Notes: generated from the sequence alone by a model not told the origin. A stretch of 19,955 nt of DNA from Pseudoneurospora amorphoporcata (GCA_033297205.1 MU859410.1:1-19955), one strand, 5' to 3'. Numbered from the stretch's first letter, positions 9,572-19,751 are shown. Made by a program: numbers and translations.

Positions 9572-9755
9572 GTGCGGTTGGCGCAGTGGTCAACGCGTTC
9601 GCTCCCTAAACCAGGTGTGGCAGCCCTTTCCGGTGCCGAAAACGGCGCTGATTTGTACCTAAGGTATAATGCTAAAAAGGCACATATAGACCGAGTCTGA
9701 GGGACCAAAGCTAGGGAAACAGCGGAAGGCCTGGGTTCGAATCCCAGACCGCACA
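9572..9755 (+). tRNA. tRNA-like gene with long apparent intron, possibly tRNA-Arg(CCU) or pseudo-tRNA
   Basis: The acceptor stem GTGCGGT (9572-9578) pairs perfectly with ACCGCAC (9748-9754), followed by discriminator A. The T arm CTGGG-TTCGAAT-CCCAG (9731-9747) is perfect. The A box TGGCGCAGTGG (9579-9589) and the B box GGTTCGAATCC (9734-9744) match their consensus at every base. The anticodon stem pairs TTCGC (9598-9602) with GCGGA (9722-9726), leaving about 112 nt (9609-9720) as an intron at the usual place after position 37. TAGGGA (9712-9717) can pair with TCCCTA (9603-9608), as intron bases do with the anticodon in pre-tRNAs. The anticodon would be CCU. However, position 33 is C rather than the nearly invariant U, and the intron is long for a fungal tRNA. 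A degenerate tRNA or a SINE head is the alternative. Confidence 0.6.
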
Positions 9756-9758
9756 ATC

Positions 9759-9766
9759 TTTTTTTT
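9759..9766 (+). terminator. RNA polymerase III oligo-T terminator
   Basis: Eight T residues start four bases after the tRNA-like gene's last paired base region, and further T-rich runs continue to about 9810. This is the expected stop for polymerase III. Confidence 0.6.
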
Positions 9767-10148
9767 CTTTTTCTCGTTTTTTTTCTTGTTTTCTTCTTTT
9801 TTTCTTCCTTTTCATTTCTGTCCGAGCTTGTCGTCAACTCGTCCTGGGGGCTTCCTCTTTATTTTTCAGATAAACCAAGCTTGACGCAGAGAGAGATGCG
9901 TTGGGATTGAGAATAAGGGAAGAGTATCAGAATGGTTAATGGTAGCAAAACATGGTGTTTTGATAGATCTATGAAGAAGTCGGCCCGGAGAAAAGATCCT
10001 AAGCGCTCACTCGAGACACCTATCTCGTACTTAGGTGCTTTTCCACCGCACCCTGATGCTCTCACGTCCGTATTTCCGACACTTGTCTATAGAAGCATTT
10101 GCTGCAGAGATGTTGACGGTGAGATGAAGAACCAGGCAGCGAGCCAAC

Positions 10149-10529
10149 ATGGCCCTGAACGCCAGAACCAGACAGTTAATATATCATCATCCCACTTTCA
10201 CTGCCCTCCGGACAATTACAGACACACCGAGCCATCTGCAACAGTCGCTGAGCCTCTCGCCGCCCACACCAACACCTCCGCATCTTATATATTGCGCTCT
10301 CTTAGTAGATACCCTCGCCAAGCGACTGCTGCCTCTATTGTCTACAACACTCACTTCTCTATCTGGATGCTGTGGAACACCACCATCGCCGAGCAGCATA
10401 GCCAGGCAGCGCCAGGGTATCACTGACCCAGACCCGGCGAAGAGGCAGAGGAACCAACGAAATTGCGACACTATCGCGGCTTCACAGGAGCATGATCGTG
10501 CAAAGTGTAAACAGATGGCGATGTCATGA
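10149..10529 (+). CDS. possible small hypothetical protein, 126 aa, weak
   Basis: The frame opens with ATG at 10149 (MALNARTRQLIYHHPTF...) and contains a Pro/Ser/Thr-rich stretch, a Leu-rich stretch (CALLVDTLAKRLLPLL) and a basic, Gln-rich end (DPDPAKRQRNQRN). I recognise no family. Overlapping frames of similar size on both strands make it easily a chance frame. It is kept only because it is the best candidate in this stretch. Confidence 0.18.
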   Translation: MALNARTRQLIYHHPTFTALRTITDTPSHLQQSLSLSPPTPTPPHLIYCALLVDTLAKRLLPLLSTTLTSLSGCCGTPPSPSSIARQRQGITDPDPAKRQRNQRNCDTIAASQEHDRAKCKQMAMS

Positions 10530-11541
10530 GGCACTTGCCACTCTTCATCCGTCAATGCCTTTCCCTACACTGGCAAAGAAAGGCAATGACAATAGAAAAT
10601 ATCCGAAATCCACCCATACATCTACCGTTGCACCCACTAAGCCCAATCCCTCAGTACCTGCACGTCTAGTGCCCGCATCTGCACAAGAAACGGTAGCCGA
10701 AGGATAGGATGCCGAAAGGACCAACAACACTTGTTGAAGAGACGAGGAGCCAATGGGCGTGGCGCGGGAAAACTCCAAAACAGATCATGTGTTTATGCGG
10801 CGCAGACACCTGTGGATGCTGACCATGGCTCGGAAAGGATTCGAGTTTGTCGCTGCGTCGTTGGAGCAGGGAACGGTCGAGTTTCGATCGACGCGTCGTC
10901 TGTCGAAGGCAATCGGAGCGAGGAAAAGTGCTTAATGTTGATTCTTACGCTCGGGGATTTGTTGAGAGGTTTCGAGAAGGTATAAATTGTCGGACGTCGA
11001 GGCGTTTCATGGTTTATTGTGCCTGATCATGCCGTTTCGTGTCTTTGTGCCCTTTCTGCGCCGCTGCGTTTCGGTGGCTGACGGGACCATGGGGCCAATG
11101 GCGAGGTCGAATTGTTTCGTCATGGGGATTTCTTTATTATAGGCTCGCGAGCTGACGTCAACAAGACCGTTCTGGGTTTTCTCGAGGGATGTGTCTCGAA
11201 TCTGGATGGCTCGAGGGGCCGAATTCTGACAACCAAAACCATCAGTGAAAGCCGAAAGAGCATGGCATTGCTGACGGAGCTTTGAAGGGAGCCGCAGGCA
11301 TTCCAGAGCATTCAAGTTGAATGCCATGCCGTCATGTCAACACTCGCACTGCTCTTCCCGTTGTTTGGTCACTTGGTGAGGGGCAGGATAAATGTATTCC
11401 TTGTCAGCATTGTTCCTGGGCTTCCGTTTCTGGCGTTTCCCGGGCTTGTTTTATTCGGGCTTCTTCCCGGCCAGACGGCTTGGCTTTTGTAGGGTTGGAA
11501 GCCGAGGCCCTCTGCCCTGGCCTTGTTGGGCGGCCTGTCAC

Positions 11542-11571
11542 TGACGGATTGACGGATTGACGGATTGACGG
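11542..11571 (+). repeat. TGACGGAT octanucleotide tandem repeat
   Basis: The 8-base unit TGACGGAT is repeated almost four times without mismatch over 30 bases in noncoding DNA. This looks like a recent slippage tract. Confidence 0.85.
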
Positions 11572-12666
11572 GTGCTGTGCTGCATGATGTTCCTGCACAT
11601 CTACCCGCTGGGCAGTTGATCGATTGTCGATCTTGTTGTTTTCTTTCCAAAACCCAATCTGCCGGGTCCAGAGTTTTGTGTCATTCGAGATGGTGATGTT
11701 TCTGGAGGTTTGGTACAGCGTAGTAATCCTTTGATCCAGATTCACCCGAGATTGTTTGTCGAGAGCAAAACGGTCGGTGGTACTGGTGTGTGTAACACAT
11801 GGTCGGGGTCGAGGGGACAAGATGGTGGAGGTCAGCAAAGTTGGCTATCGGGAATGTTGGACAACAGGAAACATTCCCGTGCCTGAATTGTCAAAAATAA
11901 GCCGCTGCCGACATTGTTGTTTGTTTGGTACGGACGAAGCGGGCTGGCTGGCATGGTTCACGACAGGAGCAGAGCCAGGTTTGAAGTTGGAGAATGTGGT
12001 GTCGACTCCCGTCCTTCAATCTTCGGCCGCAGAGGAGACCTCGAAGGGTTAAAGAGGGTGTGGTGCACTAACAACTGCTAACAATTTCGTGGCGGAGGCG
12101 GTTGCACAAGGGACCGTTGTTGCTCGCTGGGGGCTTGTTGGGCTTGTTCTCGGTCCGCTTATAGGGGCAGCTCACTAGTGTACAAACTTTGGGGTAGGAG
12201 CACTAGCTTGCAGGAGCAGGGGTGTTTGCTAGGATACCTTGGTGTACCTGTAGGTATGGTCAGATGCGATTAGACCTGCACAGATGACGAGCGCACACCA
12301 TTGAGAGGGCCATCCGAACTGGGAAAGTGGGTAGGACGAGTTCTCTTTGTTTCACGAACCTCTTAAACCCAAGGATTTTCCCTCCACCATCCTTCCATCA
12401 TTGCGCGACTCCATCTGTCCGTCATTCTTCTCGCTCTGCTTACATTGTCAGCAGAGTTCCTGTCAGTTTCCAGTACTTAACGTGTGTCTGACAGAGCCGC
12501 CACTCTTGCTTGCTCTTTACGCTCGTCTTCGAGGTCGACTTCGACTTGCCGCTCTCTCGTCGCCCAACAACGAGCTCTTGGAGTCACTACCTCAAAACTC
12601 GCCTCCGAAAACCAAAACCACAACCAAATCATCATCACTACCTGCCACATCTCCAACCAAAACAAA

Positions 12667-13131
12667 ATGGGCTGCCTACGACTCTTCCGTCGCCTGCGTC
12701 GGCGCTCCTCCGAGCAAGACGACGCCCTCCTCACCTCGCAACAAGGTCTTAGCCCGCGTCCCTACCGTGACCACGAATCCAAGCATCAGCACTCTCCCTC
12801 AGCGGACTCCTCCTTCTCCACCGACTTCGCAGAAAAGGTCTCGTACTCTGAGAAATCTCGCTACCGCGGCAGTTCACGCGCCGGCTCGGTTGCTGTCCCC
12901 GTCATCCGTCCCAACGTCAACCCTGCTTATTCGGCCTATGCCACGCCCGAGGTTTACCGCTATGGAGGCGCGGGGCCGCGGGATGATGCCTATGCTAGGG
13001 CGAGGGCAGCAGCGGCGGCTGTGAATGCGGAGAAGAAGGAGGTGGATGTGGATAGCCCGGAGGAGAAGGACAGGAGGCGGAAGGCGGAGGAACAGGAGCA
13101 GGAACGGATGGACTTTTTGCAGATGATGTGA
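12667..13131 (+). CDS. small Met-Gly-Cys membrane-anchored-type protein, 154 aa
   Basis: No family is recognised. The frame is open upstream to 12484, but the first ATG is at 12667 in a good fungal context (ACAAAATGG). The protein starts MGCLRLFRRLRRRSS: Gly2 could be N-myristoylated, Cys3 palmitoylated, and the Arg cluster could bind acidic lipids. This is a typical plasma-membrane anchor. The middle is Ser/Tyr/Pro-rich and probably disordered. It holds PRPYRDHESKHQHSPS and an Ala/Tyr segment (NPAYSAYATPEVYRYGG). The end is a charged helix (EEKDRRRKAEEQEQER) closing with MDFLQMM. No intron is needed. The 3' neighbour region is gene-poor. Function is unknown; membrane attachment is inferred from the N-terminus only. 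Confidence 0.72.
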   Translation: MGCLRLFRRLRRRSSEQDDALLTSQQGLSPRPYRDHESKHQHSPSADSSFSTDFAEKVSYSEKSRYRGSSRAGSVAVPVIRPNVNPAYSAYATPEVYRYGGAGPRDDAYARARAAAAAVNAEKKEVDVDSPEEKDRRRKAEEQEQERMDFLQMM

Positions 13132-16100
13132 ACAATGATGACATGGGTGCAAGGAGCAGGATCTCATTTGTAAACATGTTTGTTTGTATCACGACATTTT
13201 GATGGCGGTTAGGGATGGAGTCACGGTTTGGGACACAGGACAGCAACATGAAGGCAATGAATGGCTGGGTGTTCATGGCGTTCTGGGGCGCATCAAAAAT
13301 GGCATTATCATGGCCGATATGGCCTGGGTTTGGCTTGTTGTGTTTGGGAGGTTCCGTTACTTCCATGTTACGATTACTAGGTACTTGTGCTAGGGCATGT
13401 CACCGATTCGCATCTACTGATCTGCAGCGACGGCGACGAGGAACTTGTCGATACCGATCTTCACACACGCAAAATCCACAGCCGCCGTTGTTTTGACAGC
13501 GGCGCTTCTTGCACATTCCGTTTTTCCCTGCTTGGCCATTTCTGCACTCGATGACTTGTATGTCTTGCATGTTTTGCATTCCTTCTTTTGCTTATTGCAT
13601 CTCGGCGGCCTGGCGGCACATGGAATTTGAAACCACGGCAGAAACAGCACCAACAAACACAGCCCCCACTGGAGGGAGGGAACGCAAGCATCCGAGACAC
13701 AGCTACAACCAATCCGTCATTCCATCGCTAATAAAACGACACATTTTGTGCTTCACAAGCAGTTTCGTTATGGACAAAAACAGAAAGTGTTGTCTATGCA
13801 CTTTTGGGCAAAGATTCAGCTTCCATGTTTTACTGCGCCATGACACTGCAGCGCTTTCACAATGCTTTTCAGCAAGCCGCGCGCGGCATTGGCATTGGCA
13901 TAATCCTCGGTAGCGCCGATTGGAATCGGTTCATTCAATCATCCAAGGTCGACGTCATGTTCAAAAAACCGGCCATCCCTGGGCAGCCAAGCCTCAAAGC
14001 CACAAAGCCACAAGGCCCAGTGTTGAAGACCTATCAGGGTCTATTAGTCGTGCTCGTGGCTATTGTGGCAAAAACACGCGTGGCTTTCTGGGCCTGTACA
14101 ATCCATCAGCACGGCAATTGATGGTTGATCCAAGACGATCAGGGCGATCAGTCAACCAGGGTCAACTGACTGGGTCAAATTGATGTCGACGTCAACACTT
14201 CCATCACTGCTATTACTGTTAGGTACCTACCTTAGGTATGTCCTAACAATAACCATCGCTCCCATCATACCTAGTCATCTCCGACCTCTTCATGTGCCCA
14301 ACCAGCTAATTTCTCAACCCTCCCGTCTTGCCCTTTCGCGGCCCCTTCCCGTTTTTCTTTCAGGGATTTCCCAAGCTTCGGTGAGGGTTTTCCTTTGAGT
14401 CTAGCGGATGTGTTTACCGAAAGGCTAGCGACCTGGTAGGTTCGTTTTAGGTTACCTTTTAGGCTTCGCCCAGGCCTGCAGTGCCCTGCAGGTTGCGGGG
14501 AAACGGGTAAAATGGGCCTGGAAGGACCCCTGGCGACTGCCCCTGCACCGGGAGGGGCCCCTGGTTGACGGGAGTCTCGAAGAGATCAGCATGGTCCATT
14601 CCATTTCATGGGCGCGAGAGGGACAGGGGACGGGAGGATTTCGGCATGTTGTGCTGCCGCCGACTTGCATTGTTTCGACAGGTTGAACATTGACGTCGAC
14701 GATGGAGGAAAACATCAATCGGGAGGTCAATGTCCATGATGGAATCATTTGACGCCATCAAAAACAACAATGGAATCCGCCTTGCTGCTCCCCGTTCAGG
14801 CTCGGCAAAACCACCAGGCGAAATTCCAGGCTCCCCAGCCTCCGACCCCGGCCCCGACCCCGACCCCGACCCCGACCCCCGGCCCAGTTCAATGTCTCCA
14901 CCGGCGTTCGCGGCCCGGCGCCTTGGCATGAACCAGCCGCTAGTCTAAACCCAAAAGCCAAGAGTGAGCCCGCCCGCCAACCGCTAAAGAACAAACCGTT
15001 TTTCATGCCGCCATTTCTCGAGGGGGAAGGTGCGTGAAAACCTCGTGATATGAAGTGGAGGTTCTGCCTGGCCTGCGAGCCTGCCTAAAAGCCGACGGGT
15101 AAATTTTTTCAAGTCATTGGGTTAGAGACCACCACGAGAACATTTTCCATCGATGAGATCGGTGTGCATCGGTGACCATTGACAAGAGAGAGAAGTTGAA
15201 GTCGGTGTCGGTGACAGAGCCATGCAACCGTGCCTTTGTCCTGACGTTGGTCGTCGACCGGATATTGGCCTTCAGAGCATGGATCCCAATGATCCATTAC
15301 AACGTCCAACCACCGAAGCTCCTGCCAATCGAGGACAATGCAAAAGTAAGTACGCAATGGAATTGGCGCCGGCATCATCGCTTCCATGTAGGTTGGCGAC
15401 GACAGAAAATAATATCGACAACAGACAGAAAAACTCCCATCTCGAAATGTCGGCGACGGAACTTCCCATCCGCGCTAACAATGCTGGTCGGCACTATTGA
15501 CGCCACTAACACCGCTACCTACCTAACCACAGACCACGCTCGCCGCCGACCCGCTGAGGGCGTTCACATCTCACCGATGAACATGTTGCATTCCACATTC
15601 CCATCCATTCGCGTTCTCAAATGCAGTGTTTTCCAGACCGAAACATGTACATTGACGGTGTGTCCTCACTACGGGGGTGGCTTACACCAATAGACATTGC
15701 ATACCGCCCATATCAACAACAAACACCACAAACGGTCAGCGTCCAAGTCAAATTCGACACCAACGACCTAGGTACTCCACCAGTTCGTGCTTGACTCCTC
15801 GCCGCGACTCCACAAACTCCATTCCCCACGACGTTTCAAGACAGGTTACCGTCAGTCATGAGATTGATAGCCGTCACCGTGAACATTTGCGAGGAACTTG
15901 ACACAATCCAGCACAAGACAGCAAAAGATTATACCTTATTGTTCACTGCCATCACAGACAAGAACACTTGCAAAGTGCAAGACAAGGCACATGGTCATCA
16001 CACACATCAAGAGGCACAAAAATGGTATCCAAACGATTATATGTCAAACTATGCTACCGCTCCAAGGCCCTTGGCCAAAACTCATATCCAAAGCCATCCA

Positions 16101-16270
16101 ACTCCATGCTATGCCACCACCGAACCACCATCCCCAACCAAAAGCGGAACGCCTTAAATGCAACCCCAACGCCTGAACGCCATAATTGCAGCCACGCTAT
16201 GCTTCCTATCCAAAACCTGCAGCCAAAGCTCATAACTAACGCGGCTATCCAAACCACACATCAGAAGCAC
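13132..16270. other. long intergenic region, no supported gene
   Basis: No frame shows a domain. The longest candidates (about 13825-14121 plus, 13414-13656 minus, 15172-15693 plus) either lack an ATG at the open start or have no recognisable composition. TAGGTACCTACC occurs at about 14220, and the GACCCC microsatellite lies at 14843-14882. From about 16020 onward the sequence grades into the CAACCAAATG-type array. Confidence 0.45.
14843..14882 (+). repeat. GACCCC hexanucleotide microsatellite
   Basis: About six units of CGACCC/GACCCC with one variant (GGCCCC). One frame across it reads as a Pro-Asp alternation and the reverse as Gly-Ser/Gly-Arg, but no surrounding gene is supported. Confidence 0.85.
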
Positions 16271-16612
16271 ATGTCCGTCAAATGTCCCACCAAATGTACA
16301 CTCAAATGCTCAACCAAGTCCTCAAGCAAATGTCCAGCCATATCTCTAACCAAATCTCCAACCAGATGTCCATCATATATCCACCCAAGTGCTCAACCAA
16401 ATGCTCAACCAAATGCCCAAACAATATGTCTCAACCAAATGTCCAATCAAATGCTCAACCATATGTTCACCCGAATGTCCAAACCGCCTATCCAAAAGGC
16501 TTAACCAAAGCACCGATCCAAAGAACATGTCCAACCCAAGTGTCTAGCCCAAATGTGCAAAACAAATATCTCCCTAAATGATCAACCAAATTCACAACCA
16601 AATATCCAAAGA
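16271..16612 (+). repeat. degenerate 12-nt tandem array, consensus near AAATGCTCAACC
   Basis: Units such as AAATGCTCAACC, AAATGTCCAACC, AAATGTCCAGCC and AAATCTCCAACC follow one another at a 12-base or near-12-base period for about 340 bases. They decay at both ends into CCAAA-rich sequence. Because the unit is a multiple of three, long open frames arise in all phases (for example Asn-Gln-Met-type repeats). I take those frames as by-products of the array. Confidence 0.8.
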
Positions 16613-17133
16613 CCTTATCCCAAAAGGGACAAATGGGGGTGTCCAGGCCAGCCTAGACAATGGACAGTCCGTCGTCCACGCCCCCGGTACAATGCTCAAA
16701 CAAATCCACTCACCGCTTGGGAGCAGCGAAGGCGTCCTCGCCGCCATGGGGAGCAGCGAAGGAGCCATGCTGCCGCCCTCAAAACAAACCATAAAGCCCA
16801 AGGACATGTTCAACACCACCACCACCACCACACACACAGACCCAATGCTTCTCCCACCCCTCTTCCCCCCTCGCCCTCCCCCTCGAGCTTCTCCTCCTCC
16901 ACCACCCTTTTTCCAGTTCTTAACAATCTTGTCGGCCCCCCATCCACCCTTGGTTGCATATTCCACAATCCCGCCCCCCCCCCATCGCGCCCCCTCTTTC
17001 GTTTACACGTAATACCCCGGCCACACCAACCAAGCGTGTATTCCAATATCGCCGGGACAACAATCACACGAGCGACGCCCTTAGACAGTCAAACACAACC
17101 ACCACAAAACAACATCGAAAGCCACCCCACCTC
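16613..17133. other. intergenic, polypyrimidine and CCACCA-rich
   Basis: Contains two nearly identical GGGAGCAGCGAAGG segments (about 16720 and 16750), a CACCAC run at 16814-16830 and long C-rich tracts (16850-16900, 16970-16985). No coding signal beyond low-complexity frames. Confidence 0.45.
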
Positions 17134-17490
17134 CGGTCCCAAGCCCAGCCTACGGTCGCTGCCCGCTTACTCTACCCCAGTTGATAGGGAGAGAAGCCCG
17201 GGGCCGTAAGCTCGCAGGCTGGGCAACCACGTAATGTGACTGTGCGCCGGCTGGAACGAACTGGGTCGGATCAGTGTCGACGGATGAAGTGGAAACACCG
17301 AAACTGGCATGGGTGCCTGGTGGACCGGAGTCACACCTGTCGCGGTCCCAAGCCCAGCACACAGAGGCTGCCCACTTACTGACCCCTGATGAGGGGGCCA
17401 GAAGGTTTGGGCCTTGAGCTTGCGGCTGGGCGGAGGAGGAATGCGAAATCCACGGGTTGGGATGAGGCCCTGGTGGGCCGGACGGCTGTT
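17134..17490. repeat. diverged tandem duplication, period about 209 bp
   Basis: Both units begin CGGTCCCAAGCCCAGC (17134 and 17343), followed by GCTGCCC-CTTACT, GGGCC-T-AGCT-GC and GGCTGGGC. They end with related GG-TGGG(C)-GCCTGGTGG-CCGGA segments. The first unit carries about 55 extra bases in the middle. On the minus strand one open frame runs through both units in the same phase (GPPGPHPNP in one, GPPGTHASF in the other), which suggests that the duplicated DNA was coding. Confidence 0.7.
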
Positions 17491-18103
17491 GGGTGGGGTG
17501 ATGTTGTTGAGGCATGTGGTGGTTGTGGTTGTTGCGGTTCTTGTGGTTGTGACGTTGGATGTTGAACATGGTGGTCTGTGGAAGTGACCACGGTAGCTGA
17601 CCTAGCACTGCGACGGTCTTACACCCGCCGTTTGTGAGAGGCTTGGGCTGGGCAGAGCCTAGGCCCGCAGCGCACTGGTCGCTGGTGGTGAGGGCAGTTT
17701 AACGTCATACCCAGAACGTAGTTCTCGAAAACGGTGGGAACGTTGGATGTGATGAGAAGAACTGATGTCTGGTGGAAGAGAGAGATGCGAGCTCTTGATG
17801 ACCCTCATCCCGCAACGCCATGATGGAACCTTGGGCACCGGTAACCAAAATCCGAGTAGGGGCTGGGGCTGGGGCAGATGCTGGTGCAGCGGCTAGCTTC
17901 GAGGCAGCAGGAGCCCATGAAGATTGAACCGATCGTTGGGCAGGCTTTGGCTGTGTTGGGGGCGCTCTGGATTGGTATATGACTGAGAGGGCTGAGACTG
18001 GTAGTGGTTCGCTGGACGAAAGTTGTACCAGCGACGAGGGAGCCGAGTCTGAAGATGTGGGCTGTTTGCGAGATTTGAACCTGATGAAGACTGAGGACTC
18101 CAT
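17150..18103 (-). CDS. possible spliced low-complexity protein with DWNN-like start, 272 aa model
   Basis: The model joins 17711-18103 and 17150-17575 on the minus strand. The intron (17576-17710, 135 bp, GTATGA to CCACAG) joins the two frames in phase but has no clear branch point. The first residues, MESSVFIRFKSRKQPT, closely resemble the conserved start of the DWNN ubiquitin-like domain of RBBP6/Mpe1 (pattern SSVFxxFKSxKxPT). The rest of that domain is absent, and the frame goes on as Ser/Pro/Ala-rich sequence. The second exon is His/Asn/Gln/Pro-rich (NIQRHNHKNRNNHNHH) and contains the two duplicated units. It could be a chimeric gene built on a copied 5' end, a pseudogene or a chance frame. 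Confidence is low. Confidence 0.3.
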
Positions 18104-18425
18104 GTTGAGTTCAGGCTGATGTGAACGAAACAGGATCCAGTAGTGTCACCACGCCCAAGGCAAGTCCAGACATTGAAGTCAGATGATGACGCGTTGGCCA
18201 TTGACTGTGGTCCCGACACATGGAGGTGAGAGGAACAAGCCCACGTCTTGCGTTAGGTTGTGTGGAGTGTGCGAAGGTTCCGTTCGGTGAGCCAGCGTGA
18301 TGAAAATTGGCGTCATGAATGTGAACTGAGAAGCGAAGACAACCGGTGTATGTCTTGAACTCGCGCAGAGAGTCAAGTGAGAGCAACGATAGGCAAGGTG
18401 ATCAGACACAGCTTGAGTGAGTGTT

Positions 18426-18492
18426 CTGCGATACATGTTAGTGATGTTACGTAGATAGAAGCTGTGATGGGCGAGTAAGACATAAGGCATAC
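18426..18492 (-). other. candidate 67-bp spliceosomal intron in a leader or noncoding RNA
   Basis: On the minus strand CAG|GTATGC opens and ATCGCAG closes a 67-bp stretch, with CACTAAC seven bases before the acceptor region. All three signals match fungal consensus. No flanking frame is clearly coding, so the intron would sit in the leader of the possible gene at 17150-18103 or in a noncoding transcript. Confidence 0.5.
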
Positions 18493-18606
18493 CTGAGCTC
18501 TCCGGTGATCCAAAAAGGAGAAGCTTGATGCTTCCCAGGGCTGACGTAGCCGATGCAAAGGTTGTTGGCCGGTAGCTGTGCATACCTACATGTATGCCAT
18601 GCGGTC

Positions 18607-18903
18607 CTAGTGAAGTGACGACAACAAAGGAAAGAAAAATCAAAAATCAAAAGAAAGGTTCGCGTTATTTGCGATGTGTAGAGGTAAGGATGCAGAGAGG
18701 ACATGGTGAAGCGAGAACGAGGGGCAAAAGGCACTGCAGGGAGGCCGAAGCCACCGCGATGGCAAGGTATCTTCATGCCTTCCAAACACCAGCTTCACAG
18801 GCCAAGTGCGAGGTCATGAGAACCGTCAAGAAAGTAGACGTGAGTGCCCTTCATCACAGGGGAAATGGTTGTTCGTCGAGAAAAAGAGCAATGGTCAACT
18901 TAC
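18607..18903 (-). other. possible upstream intron of the same minus-strand transcript
   Basis: A strong donor GTAAGT (complement of 18898-18903) follows exon-like sequence. About 300 bases on, a T-rich tract (TTTTGATTTTTGATTTTTC type) leads to CACTAG. The length is large for a fungal intron and the branch point is unclear, so this is only a plausible pairing. Confidence 0.3.
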
Positions 18904-19067
18904 AGTTTATGGCTTTGAAGGCGAAGTTGTCATCAGAGTCAAGTTGATGACTGCTGAGCAGCCATGGTGTGCCGAGAAGACTGAAGGGGAAGAAACTTTG
19001 TCGTAGCAAGAAAGTTGGATGAGAGAGGAAAAAAGTTGGAGGGAAAAGAGAAGGTGGGAGAAGGGTT

Positions 19068-19073
19068 CTTATA
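19068..19073 (-). promoter_or_regulatory. TATA-like box for a minus-strand transcript
   Basis: GCTATAAGAAC on the minus strand lies before C/T-rich sequence (about 19020-19050) of the kind found at fungal transcription starts. The spliced-looking region 18426-18903 lies downstream. Without transcript data this is tentative. Confidence 0.35.
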
Positions 19074-19080
19074 GCTCTCT

Positions 19081-19751
19081 GGGAGAACCATCTGCCCCGC
19101 AGCTCGAGAGACGTACCGTCTGTTGAGCCACACGACTGTGCATCAAGGGGAAGAAAGTGAAATGACGAAGATGGGATGAGAAAAGAAGGCCATGAAATAC
19201 TTCAACTATTCGTGGAAGATGTTGAACTGCGAGAAGAATCGTCCCGAGACCGGAGGAGGTTGTTGAAGCGGAAGTTTGGTGGGAGCCACAGCATTATAGC
19301 CGACTCGGACACGCACGAGATTCTCTGACCCACAGGCAGGACCGGCAGAGGAGATCTGTTGAGCCGAGCTCTGAGATTGCGAAGGGGATGAGATACGTCA
19401 CTCGGACGAGACAAGGCAAGAGCCCGTCGAGGTTCTTGACCCACGAGAACCAATCAACTGTCCAGGAATCGAGGGTCCGTGAGGCTTATCAAGAGGAAGC
19501 CTAGCTACACCCACCCTAAACCTACAAACACCCAGTTTTCCTACAGGCACCCACCTTTCTCAAATTATTTTTTAAAATTTAACAGCCTTCAATCATCCAA
19601 ATTTCTAAAAACTAGTTTAAATAGGTTAATAAGCCAATAGAAAACCTTTCTACCACTCAAAAAAGTTCCTACTTTTAATCGTTGTTGATATTCCAAGTAC
19701 ATTGCACAACTCGGACTTTACCATTGCAAACAGTTAAAAGACGTCCCCTAC
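19081..19751. other. gene-free flank, AT-rich from about 19540
   Basis: 19081-19500 has no supported frame; the 83-codon minus frame at 19202-19453 lacks an ATG. From about 19540 the sequence becomes markedly AT-rich (TTATTTTTTAAAATTTAAC, AAACTAGTTTAAATAGG). Such AT-rich islands next to repeats in ascomycetes often mark repeats mutated by RIP. That is an inference here. Confidence 0.45.

Larger units (their letters stand above)
9767..12666. other. long region without a convincing gene
   Basis: Several short open frames exist (about 9932-10426 and 10149-10529 plus strand, 10753-10935 plus, 11007-11327 minus). None shows a recognisable domain, conserved motif or clear intron pattern. The last part (about 12300-12666) should be the promoter and 5' leader of the gene at 12667. 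A possible leader intron there has a CTTAAC branch point near 12475 and a TGACAG acceptor near 12494. Confidence 0.4.

Noticed and set aside
11007..11327. Minus-strand 106-codon frame starting MAFNLNALECLRLP
   Set aside because: Has an ATG but no recognisable domain and ends in a basic low-complexity tail; no splice or promoter support.
12347..13024. 225-codon plus-strand frame overlapping the MGC gene
   Set aside because: Another phase of the same GC-rich DNA; Pro/Ser/Thr-rich without domain. The MGC frame has the better ATG context and composition.
13414..13656. Minus-strand 80-codon frame with hydrophobic start and several Cys, looking like a secreted Cys-rich protein
   Set aside because: The open start has no ATG; the first in-frame ATG removes the hydrophobic part and most Cys. 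No family recognised.
13825..14121. Plus-strand frame with a hydrophobic C-terminal stretch
   Set aside because: No domain, no splice signals, and neighbouring frames are equally open; not better than chance.
15968..17209. Long plus-strand frames rich in Asn, Gln, Pro, Lys and Cys
   Set aside because: They follow from the 12-nt array and low-complexity C-rich DNA, and several phases are open at once.
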